Below the pieces are notes generated by a model. That model was given only the letters and a program-made list of their open reading frames with translations, was not told where the DNA came from and searched no databases. This document shows positions 6,656 through 11,596 of a stretch of 11,596 nucleotides of DNA, in pieces; the stretch's first letter is position 1; every line of letters begins with the position of its first letter. Location: the NCBI GenBank assembly GCA_012974475.1, contig JAAXQD010000052.1, positions 1 through 11,596 of the forward strand. Reading direction: 5' to 3'. The stretch is from Desulfobacterales bacterium. GTDB taxonomy: Bacteria; Desulfobacterota; Desulfobacteria; Desulfobacterales; UBA11574. A program made the translations under genes and the position numbers.

Positions 6656-7584
6656 TAAATATACCCTTGGTTGTCAGCGTATTGAACCGTGTGGGCGGTG
6701 TTCTGAAAGAGGTGCTTTTCCCAACACAATGCCTGGTGTGCAGATCTTTTTTTCATGGGGACATGCAGCAATGTATAAATTTAAAAATCCTTTTAAGACG
6801 GTTTAAAAACTTAGGTCCGGATACCGGGGTTCCGTCGATATTGGATCACAATAACTGTGTGTCGGCCGAACAAACCAATAATTGTCAAGGCAACTTTCAA
6901 AAAAATTTTACGACACTTATGTCACCATTTTTATGCACCACCTGTTCGGCTACCTTTTTGCCGGTTGAGTCCCCGATATGCTCAAAATGCGGCATTGTAT
7001 TTAAAAGCAGGCAAGGGGAAAATCGTGTCTGCGGTGATTGTATCGAAGCGCCTAAAAAATATGGGATGGCACGATCAGCGGGTGTTTATGATCAGGCGCT
7101 TATGTCGGCGATCCACTGCTTAAAATATAAAGGAAAAATTCAGTTGACTCGACCGCTGGGTGCCCTTCTGTTTAACGCTTTCATCCGGTATTGGGACAAA
7201 AAGCGTATCGACATTGTCGTACCGGTGCCTCTCCATGAAAGAAAGCTCAGAATTCGGGGTTTTAATCCGTCGTTTCTTCTTGTGAGGAACTGGCCCCGTA
7301 TTTTTGAAATGTTAAATGGACAAATGCCGGTTATACCTGTAGACAAAGATATACTTGCCAGGAAAAAATGGACAGCTTCGCAAACCGGTTTGGGACGCAA
7401 GGAACGATTGCAGAACATTAAAAATGCCTTTGTCGTGAATGATACATCCAAGATCGAAGGGAAAAGAATACTGCTTGTGGATGATGTTTATACCACCGGG
7501 GCAACTGCCAATGAATGTGCAAAAGTGCTATTAAAAGGGGGGAGCAAGCAGGTTGATGTTCTCACGCTGGCCCGAGCTATGTAA
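6652..7584 (+). CDS. ComF-family protein (zinc ribbon + phosphoribosyltransferase domain) with an N-terminal insertion
   Basis: The C-terminal half is a type I phosphoribosyltransferase domain. It has DIVVPVPLHERKLRIRGFNPS, the ARKKWTASQTGLGRKERLQNIKNAF motif, and the PRPP-binding loop ILLVDDVYTTGAT at residues 273-285. The N-terminal part carries paired cysteines C27/C30, C95/C98, C110/C113 and C127/C130, the ComF zinc-binding pattern. Unusually, about 60 residues (roughly 32-93) separate the first CxxC from the second, where most homologues have far fewer; the total of 310 residues is correspondingly long. ComF proteins are needed for DNA uptake in naturally competent bacteria and are linked to processing of imported single-stranded DNA, but most carriers are not known to be competent. 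The gene overlaps rlmB by 4 bases. Confidence 0.88.
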   Translation: MINIPLVVSVLNRVGGVLKEVLFPTQCLVCRSFFHGDMQQCINLKILLRRFKNLGPDTGVPSILDHNNCVSAEQTNNCQGNFQKNFTTLMSPFLCTTCSATFLPVESPICSKCGIVFKSRQGENRVCGDCIEAPKKYGMARSAGVYDQALMSAIHCLKYKGKIQLTRPLGALLFNAFIRYWDKKRIDIVVPVPLHERKLRIRGFNPSFLLVRNWPRIFEMLNGQMPVIPVDKDILARKKWTASQTGLGRKERLQNIKNAFVVNDTSKIEGKRILLVDDVYTTGATANECAKVLLKGGSKQVDVLTLARAM

Positions 7585-7632
7585 TTGAACCCTGATTGAT
7601 CGTAAACAGTCAAAAAATAACTTTTTTTAAAT

Positions 7633-7657
7633 CATCAATCCTAAATATTAGTTGATG
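7633..7657 (+). promoter_or_regulatory. Hairpin abutting the rfaE2 ribosome binding site
   Basis: CATCAA (7633-7638) pairs with TTGATG (7652-7657), and CTAA (7641-7644) with TTAG (7648-7651), around a 3-base loop with a 2-base bulge. The 3' arm ends at the first G of the only Shine-Dalgarno-like sequence, GGAG (7657-7660), just ahead of the ATG at 7663. If it forms in mRNA it would hinder ribosome access. It is AT-rich and may be weak. Confidence 0.3.
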
Positions 7658-7662
7658 GAGAT

Positions 7663-8157
7663 ATGAGATCTAAAATATTAAAATTGTCCGACCTGATTCA
7701 GAGAGTAAAAGATCTGCGTAAATCCGGAAAACAGATTGTCTTTACAAACGGGTGCTTTGATATTCTTCATGTGGGGCATGTCCGTTATCTCGCCGCTGCC
7801 AGGTCTGAAGGGGATGTGCTGGTGGTGGGTTTAAATTCTGACGGGTCCGTTAAATCGATAAAGCCGGACAACAGGCCAATCGTGAGTCAGGAGCAACGCG
7901 CTGAAGTCCTGGCCGGATTAGCGTTCGTTGACTTTATAACGATTTTTGATGAATCTGATCCGTTGCCACTCATAAGTGCCATTAAACCCGATATTCTGGT
8001 AAAGGGCGCCGACTGGAAGGAAAAAGAGATCGTCGGAGCTGATGTTGTTAAGGCATATGGGGGCAAGGTGGTCCGAGTTGAAGTGGTTCCCGGTATTTCA
8101 ACTTCCCAGATAATACGACGGATCATAAAGCGTTATCAGAAAGAAGATGGGGATTAG
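7663..8157 (+). CDS. rfaE2: D-glycero-beta-D-manno-heptose 1-phosphate adenylyltransferase
   Basis: Transfers AMP from ATP to heptose 1-phosphate, forming ADP-D-glycero-beta-D-manno-heptose for LPS inner core. The 164 residues match the stand-alone C-terminal domain of HldE (RfaE domain II). FTNGCFDILHVGHVRYL includes the nucleotidyltransferase HVGH (36-39). VVGLNSDGSVKSIK, RPIVSQEQRAEVLAGL and the C-terminal STSQII (146-151) are the other family motifs. Because the kinase domain is absent, a separate RfaE1 heptose kinase must be encoded elsewhere if the pathway is complete. The ATG at 7663 gives a normal N-terminus, but GGAG is only 2 bases away, an unusually short spacer. It presumably serves the same LPS as the genes at 1-2721. 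Confidence 0.95.
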   Translation: MRSKILKLSDLIQRVKDLRKSGKQIVFTNGCFDILHVGHVRYLAAARSEGDVLVVGLNSDGSVKSIKPDNRPIVSQEQRAEVLAGLAFVDFITIFDESDPLPLISAIKPDILVKGADWKEKEIVGADVVKAYGGKVVRVEVVPGISTSQIIRRIIKRYQKEDGD

Positions 8158-8163
8158 ATTCTT

Positions 8164-8220
8164 ATGGGAGGTTTTGAAACGGCTTCTAATAAGAAATCGG
8201 GGCAGGGGATTTTGGCGTGA
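8164..8220 (+). CDS. Possible 18-codon upstream ORF coupled to pgeF
   Basis: ATG at 8164 opens an 18-residue frame, MGGFETASNKKSGQGILA, that ends in a TGA at 8218-8220 overlapping the pgeF GTG start (8217-8219). A GGGGAT sequence about 10 bases before this ATG could act as a ribosome binding site. Such an arrangement could couple pgeF translation to the short frame. An 18-codon frame occurs easily by chance and no similarity is recognised. Confidence 0.15.
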   Translation: MGGFETASNKKSGQGILA

Positions 8221-9059
8221 TCGTAAATCAGAATAATGGGGTTCCATTTTTAGAGTTTCGGAAAATTTCGAGTTTTTCGGGTATCCGACATGGAATTTTT
8301 ACTCGGAATAGCGGTACAAGCATCGGACCTTACCGAAGCTTGAATGTCAGTTTCGGTGTGGGCGACGAGGACCGGAATGTCATTGCGAACCGAAAAATTA
8401 TCTCTCAATGCATCAATGAAAAAGATCTTGTCTTTTTAAACCAGGTTCATGGAAACCGAACCATTGTATTTGAAAAAAATCGGTGTTCTTATACGGTGTT
8501 TGATACGGCTTCCGTCTCTGACGGTGAATATTCGGAAAAATTGCCCAAACCCATCGACAATTTTCATCCAGAATTTGAACGAAGACTTGAAGGGGATGCA
8601 ATGGTAACGAATATCCCCCAAAAATTTCTAGTCATTCAAGTGGCGGACTGTCAATCTGTTCTAATCTACGATCCGGTTCAGCAGGTGGTGGCCAATGTTC
8701 ACTCCGGCTGGCGTGGGAGTATCAGCAATATTATCGGCCAAACATTACAGGTGATGGAAAAGAGTTTCGGATGCCGTGCCCATGATATTGTGGCAGGTGT
8801 TGGTCCGTCTCTCGGACCCTGTTGCGCGGAATTTGTCAATTACGAAAAAGAGATTCCAAAGATGTATTGGAAATATAGGGACAATAACAACCATTTCGAT
8901 TTCTGGGCGATCAGTTGCGATCAATTCAGTGAAGCAGGGATCCCGACCGAAAATGTGGAGTTAAGCCGTTTGTGCACTATGTGTGACTCAAAACGCTTTT
9001 TTTCCTATCGCAAAGAGGGGACAACCGGGAGATTTGCAGCATTAATCGGTCTTAAATAA
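8217..9059 (+). CDS. pgeF: Peptidoglycan editing factor PgeF / YfiH-type multi-copper-oxidase-like protein
   Basis: DUF152/YfiH (Cu-oxidase_4) fold. E. coli YfiH/PgeF prevents or removes misincorporated serine in place of alanine in peptidoglycan; related proteins act on polyphenols or purine nucleosides. Metal ligands expected for the family are His78 in LNQVHG, Cys145 in VADC and His162 in VHSGWRG. GPSLGPCCAEF and the ending LCTMCDSKRFFSYRKEGTTGRFAALIGL also fit. At 280 residues it is longer than usual; the excess lies mainly between the LNQVHG and GDAMVT motifs (about residues 85-120). The GTG start is preceded by AGGGGA with a 7-base spacer. The gene lies 59 bp after rfaE2 and is probably co-transcribed. 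Confidence 0.9.
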   Translation: MIVNQNNGVPFLEFRKISSFSGIRHGIFTRNSGTSIGPYRSLNVSFGVGDEDRNVIANRKIISQCINEKDLVFLNQVHGNRTIVFEKNRCSYTVFDTASVSDGEYSEKLPKPIDNFHPEFERRLEGDAMVTNIPQKFLVIQVADCQSVLIYDPVQQVVANVHSGWRGSISNIIGQTLQVMEKSFGCRAHDIVAGVGPSLGPCCAEFVNYEKEIPKMYWKYRDNNNHFDFWAISCDQFSEAGIPTENVELSRLCTMCDSKRFFSYRKEGTTGRFAALIGLK

Positions 9060-9111
9060 AGACCTTTGAAACATTCCCCTTTTAGGCCGAATTCAGTGTC
9101 AGACGTTACAT

Positions 9112-9138
9112 CCCCAATGGTGGGGCCCAAATTTTATT
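9112..9138 (+). terminator. Probable intrinsic terminator after pgeF
   Basis: CCCCA (9112-9116) and TGGGG (9121-9125) form a GC-rich 5-bp stem closed by a 4-base loop, followed within a few bases by an AT-rich tract AAATTTTATT (9129-9138). The stem is short and the T-run is interrupted, so strength is uncertain. It would end the rlmB-comF-rfaE2-pgeF transcript. Confidence 0.4.
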
Positions 9139-9345
9139 CCTTGAACCACTTGCATTTTATGAGATTGTCTGTCACAAAAGAAACCGATCGTTTTTTATCG
9201 TAGAATCTGTTTTTTATGAATCCTTAAACACGGGATTTATCGGCTTCTGGCAAGTTTAAACGGTTTGAAAAAAGCGTTGTCTTTGGATCGGTTTAAGAAG
9301 AAAACATACCGACCCTTGAAATAGCCGGCATCTCAATAGGATAAT
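9139..9345. other. Gene-free stretch before pyrK-like gene
   Basis: No plausible short gene is present on either strand. The only visible structure is a direct repeat GTTTTTTAT at 9190-9198 and 9209-9217. AGGA at 9338-9341 lies 4 bases before the pyrK ATG and is the likely ribosome binding site. Confidence 0.5.
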
Positions 9346-10143
9346 ATGCATCAAGAAGAAGCCAAGGTTCTTTGGAACCGTAAAGTGGGACCGGAATATT
9401 ACCGAATCGGCTTAACCTGTGAGGGTGGATATTCAAACGCAAGGCCTGGCCAATTCATCATGCTACGCTTTCCAGGCCGAATTACCCCTTTTTTACGTCG
9501 ACCGTTTTCCATTCATCAGCGCATTCTGGCCGATGGCCGCACAACCGGGATCGAACTCCTGTATAAGGTGGTGGGAGAGGGGACGAAGATACTCTCTGAG
9601 ATCCAGACAGATGACGTTGTAGATATTCTCGGTCCCCTAGGCAATGGTTTCTTCATTTCTAATGCACATAAAGATATTTATATTGTTGCGGGCGGGATCG
9701 GGGTTGCCCCGATGGTTTTTCTGGCTTCATACTTAGAGGAAAGGGGTATTAATCCGTCACGATGTACGGTATTTTTGGGTGGAAGATCAACGGAGGACCT
9801 GTTGTGCAGGGATGATTTTCTGCGCATCGGCATGAAACTGCATATCACCACAGATGATGGCAGTGCCGGGGACCAGTGTTTTGTAACGCATCCTCTGGAA
9901 GCTGAATTTGACAAGCGTCGGCCGGATATCGTTTATGCCTGCGGACCTATGGACATGTTAAAATGTGTGATTGGAATCGCTGAAAAGTATGCGGCGCCGT
10001 GTCAGGTTTCCATCGAAACAATGATGGCTTGCGGCATCGGCGCCTGCCTGGGGTGTGCAGTTGAAAGAAAAGGCGCATCAGACAAATACATGCATGCTTG
10101 TATGGATGGGCCGGTCTTTGATGCGGATATGATAAAAATTTAA
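9346..10143 (+). CDS. pyrK: PyrK-type electron-transfer flavoprotein (dihydroorotate dehydrogenase electron transfer subunit)
   Basis: A 265-residue ferredoxin-reductase-like protein with an added [2Fe-2S] domain. The FAD-binding motif RRPFSIH is at residues 51-57. The NAD(P)-binding GGIGVAP is at 116-122 and YACGPMDML follows. The C-terminal cluster ligands are Cys229, Cys234, Cys237 and Cys252, in CGIGACLGC and HACMDGPVF, the spacing characteristic of PyrK. In class 1B dihydroorotate dehydrogenase, PyrK passes electrons from PyrD to NAD+ in pyrimidine synthesis. No pyrD follows here: the next genes belong to ATP synthase. The protein may pair with a distant PyrD or with another oxidoreductase, since related subunits occur in other flavoenzyme complexes such as NfnA-type transhydrogenases. 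Confidence 0.88.
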   Translation: MHQEEAKVLWNRKVGPEYYRIGLTCEGGYSNARPGQFIMLRFPGRITPFLRRPFSIHQRILADGRTTGIELLYKVVGEGTKILSEIQTDDVVDILGPLGNGFFISNAHKDIYIVAGGIGVAPMVFLASYLEERGINPSRCTVFLGGRSTEDLLCRDDFLRIGMKLHITTDDGSAGDQCFVTHPLEAEFDKRRPDIVYACGPMDMLKCVIGIAEKYAAPCQVSIETMMACGIGACLGCAVERKGASDKYMHACMDGPVFDADMIKI

Positions 10144-10252
10144 CGAAACCGGTATATGGTATTTCAAAAATCGATATTTTTGCATTGACTTGAGGGAATC
10201 CACATGTTAGAGGCACAACGGCTTTAGGTGTTCCATTTTGTGATGGAGCCAT

Positions 10253-10277
10253 CCTTGTTTAACAAGGCGTTCTTTTT
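10253..10277 (+). promoter_or_regulatory. Perfect palindrome plus T-run overlapping the atpZ-like ribosome binding site
   Basis: CCTTGTTTAACAAGG (10253-10267) is a 7-bp perfect inverted repeat around a single T, and in RNA would form at least CCTTG/CAAGG with a 5-base loop. CG and then TTCTTTTT (10270-10277) follow, as in an intrinsic terminator or attenuator. The 3' arm contains AAGG (10264-10267), the only ribosome-binding-like sequence for the ATG at 10279. It could end pyrK transcription, hold back atpZ translation, or both. Confidence 0.45.
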
Positions 10278-10278
10278 C

Positions 10279-10500
10279 ATGAAGAAGAAAACCATACGTT
10301 CCATAAAGGAACTGGCATACTATAGTAGTATCGGCTTGTCGGTAGCGCTTTCCATATTTATCGGGCTTGGTATTGGGGTGTACCTCGACAGACGGGTATT
10401 TAACTCAACACCATGGTTTACACTTATTTTCCTTGGACTTGGGATCATCGCGGGATATAGAAATATCGGCATTGCAATAAAAAAAAGTAGAAAACTATAA
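10279..10500 (+). CDS. AtpZ/AtpI-like small membrane protein of the ATP synthase operon
   Basis: A 73-residue protein with two predicted membrane helices. The first (about ELAYYSSIGLSVALSIFIGLGIGVYLD) ends in the family's LDRR motif. The second is WFTLIFLGLGIIAGYRNIGIA, where GYRN is typical. This matches the AtpZ-type F0F1 ATPase accessory family encoded just before atpI. A role with AtpI in divalent-cation supply or c-ring assembly has been proposed for other bacteria. The frame is open further upstream with GTG at 10228 and ATG at 10243. ATG 10279 gives the usual short basic N-terminus (MKKKTIRSIKEL), but AAGG is 11 bases away, so the start is uncertain. Confidence 0.85.
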   Translation: MKKKTIRSIKELAYYSSIGLSVALSIFIGLGIGVYLDRRVFNSTPWFTLIFLGLGIIAGYRNIGIAIKKSRKL

Positions 10501-10515
10501 CAGGATGTAGCAAGC

Positions 10516-10902
10516 GTGGAAATTCAGCAGCGTCTTTTAAAATTCATTACCCGTGCAAACTGGATACTATTTTCTTTTGCAAGCATCATCGGGCTTATAC
10601 TATTACCGCCTCATTTTACCCGAGGAATTATTTTTGGGGGCCTGATCGTCACCGTCAACTTCCATTTGCTGTACCGGACGCTTAAAAAAGCGTTTAGGCC
10701 CTCCCGCCTATCTTCTCACCGAGTTGTTTTAGCCAAATATTATGTTCGCTTCATTGTCAGCGGCTTAATTATATTTGTCCTCATATCAGGGCACTATGTT
10801 GATCCATTGGGTCTTTTTATCGGCCTTTCGGTTGTGGTTGGGAGTATTATGCTCGCGACCATGCGTGAATTAACCAAATATATTTTTAAGGAGGCGATAT
10901 AA
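10516..10902 (+). CDS. atpI: ATP synthase subunit I (AtpI)
   Basis: A 128-residue integral membrane protein with four hydrophobic segments: WILFSFASIIGLILLPP, GIIFGGLIVTVNFHLLY, YVRFIVSGLIIFVLIS and PLGLFIGLSVVVGSIMLATM. A basic loop lies between the second and third. This is the ATP synthase I family layout, and its position between an atpZ-like gene and atpB is diagnostic. AtpI helps assemble the c-ring in some species and is not a structural subunit of the final enzyme. The start is GTG, with AGGA about 10 bases before it. It ends one base before atpB, so the two are tightly coupled. Confidence 0.85.
   Translation: MEIQQRLLKFITRANWILFSFASIIGLILLPPHFTRGIIFGGLIVTVNFHLLYRTLKKAFRPSRLSSHRVVLAKYYVRFIVSGLIIFVLISGHYVDPLGLFIGLSVVVGSIMLATMRELTKYIFKEAI
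10888..10894 (+). promoter_or_regulatory. Consensus Shine-Dalgarno of atpB inside the atpI end
   Basis: AAGGAGG (10888-10894) is a full-consensus ribosome binding site, 9 bases before the atpB GTG. It lies within the last codons of atpI. It is the strongest such site in the window and fits high synthesis of subunit a. It also decides the atpB start. Confidence 0.8.
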
Positions 10903-10903
10903 G

Positions 10904-11593
10904 GTGGAACATCCCTATCTTTTTTTTGTAAAGCTGTTTGAAATGGTCGGCCTTGGACACTTTGCCAATAGCTATCCATATATTATCTACAGTTGGGTGG
11001 TCATGATTCTGCTGGTTTTGATGGGAATCATCGGGACAAAGAGTATAAGTCTGGTTCCCTCAAAAATACAAAATGTTTTGGAGATCATTATATCAGGACT
11101 CGAAGAATTCACGATTGATATAACGGGTGAAGAGGGTCGATGGCTCTTTCCCATCCTCGCAACGGTTTTTATTTATATTTTTGCCTGTAATTTAATAGGA
11201 CTTGTGCCCGGTTTTTTCCCTCCGACCGCCAATCTGAACACAACCCTTTCATGTGCACTTGTGATTGTTGTTTTTACCCACGTTATCGGTGTTAAATATC
11301 ATGGTGTTAAATATATCAAACACTTTGTAGGGCCGGTATGGTGGATGATCCCTCTGATATTCCCCATTGAAATTATCGGCCATTTGGCACGCGTCCTGTC
11401 ACTTACTTTCCGTCTTTTCGGAAACATGATGGGCCATGAACTCGTGCTGGGTATACTTTTCGCTCTGGCCGGACTCTTTTTTGCGCCGCTGCCGCTAATG
11501 GCGCTTGGAATTTTTGTTGCCCTGGTCCAGGCTTTTGTGTTCTATTTGCTTTCGGTCATGTATTTTACCGGTGCCTTAGAGCATGCCCACTAA
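10904..11593 (+). CDS. atpB: F0F1 ATP synthase subunit a
   Basis: The membrane subunit that forms the two proton half-channels next to the c-ring. The 229 residues are complete, ending in TAA three bases before the window edge. Five or six membrane helices are visible. The essential Arg is Arg170 in SLTFRLFGNMMGHEL, preceded by EIIGHLARVLS. FACNLIGLVPGFFPPTANLNTT and the C-terminal LVQAFVFYLLSVMYF complete the family pattern. The start is GTG with the AAGGAGG site upstream. The gene continues an atpZ-atpI-atpB order that is normally followed by atpE (subunit c), outside the window. In many Desulfobacterota the F1 genes sit in a separate operon (from memory). Confidence 0.96.
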   Translation: MEHPYLFFVKLFEMVGLGHFANSYPYIIYSWVVMILLVLMGIIGTKSISLVPSKIQNVLEIIISGLEEFTIDITGEEGRWLFPILATVFIYIFACNLIGLVPGFFPPTANLNTTLSCALVIVVFTHVIGVKYHGVKYIKHFVGPVWWMIPLIFPIEIIGHLARVLSLTFRLFGNMMGHELVLGILFALAGLFFAPLPLMALGIFVALVQAFVFYLLSVMYFTGALEHAH

Positions 11594-11596
11594 TTG

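Noticed and set aside
6139..6771. A 210-codon open frame on the minus strand opposite rlmB
   Set aside because: It is fully antisense to a gene with all three SPOUT motifs, has no recognisable family, and has low-complexity, shadow-like composition.
9316..9345. Promoter-like TTGAAA and GATAAT with an 18-bp spacer before pyrK
   Set aside because: The -10 directly abuts the ATG at 9346, so transcription would start inside the coding region; it also overlaps the ribosome binding site. Probably chance.
10228..10278. Longer atpZ-like start at GTG 10228 or ATG 10243
   Set aside because: The added residues (MEPSLFNKAFFF) are unlike the family N-terminus and would place the palindrome in coding sequence; kept only as an alternative.
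1..11596. CRISPR arrays, tRNA or rRNA genes, riboswitch, prophage or defence genes
   Set aside because: No regularly spaced repeats, no tRNA-like cloverleaf and no rRNA motif were noticed; every long gene belongs to a housekeeping or envelope family.

Overview
The window looks like a stretch of chromosome from a Gram-negative bacterium of the Desulfobacterota (former Deltaproteobacteria), most likely a Desulfobacterales-type sulfate reducer. This is inferred from the gene content: LPS-type glycan genes (so an outer membrane), a YicC / RemA-like (DUF370) / Gmk cluster preceded by DUF4416, a free-standing RfaE2 rather than a fused HldE, a PyrK-type flavoprotein, and an atpZ-atpI-atpB arrangement. 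All recognisable genes are on the + strand. No rRNA, tRNA, CRISPR array, transposase or phage gene is visible.

Region 1 (1-2721) is surface polysaccharide. It holds the C-terminal part of an O-antigen ligase/polymerase-like membrane protein cut by the left edge, a family 2 glycosyltransferase of the WaaE/KdtX type, and a cytosolic UDP-glucuronate decarboxylase that makes UDP-xylose. Region 2 (2783-5681) starts with a 57-residue Trm112/YcaR-type zinc-ribbon protein, then DUF4416, the YicC-family endoribonuclease, a RemA-like DUF370 protein and guanylate kinase.

Region 3 (5678-5871) is a compact, non-coding, nested palindrome with 13-bp perfect terminal inverted repeats. It sits directly against the gmk stop codon and looks like a MITE or large REP-type element. 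Region 4 (5909-9059) holds rlmB, a comF-family gene overlapping it by ATGA, rfaE2 and pgeF: rRNA modification, a phosphoribosyltransferase-like protein, LPS heptose activation and peptidoglycan quality control. Region 5 (9060-11593) holds a PyrK-type electron-transfer flavoprotein with no pyrD after it in this window, then the start of a split ATP synthase operon: atpZ-like, atpI and a complete atpB.

Most of the window is housekeeping, and I see no convincing new multi-gene system. The observations most worth following are the palindromic element at the gmk/rlmB junction, the RNA hairpins that cover or abut the ribosome binding sites of the atpZ-like gene and rfaE2, large insertions in the ComF and PgeF homologues, and the apparently orphan pyrK.
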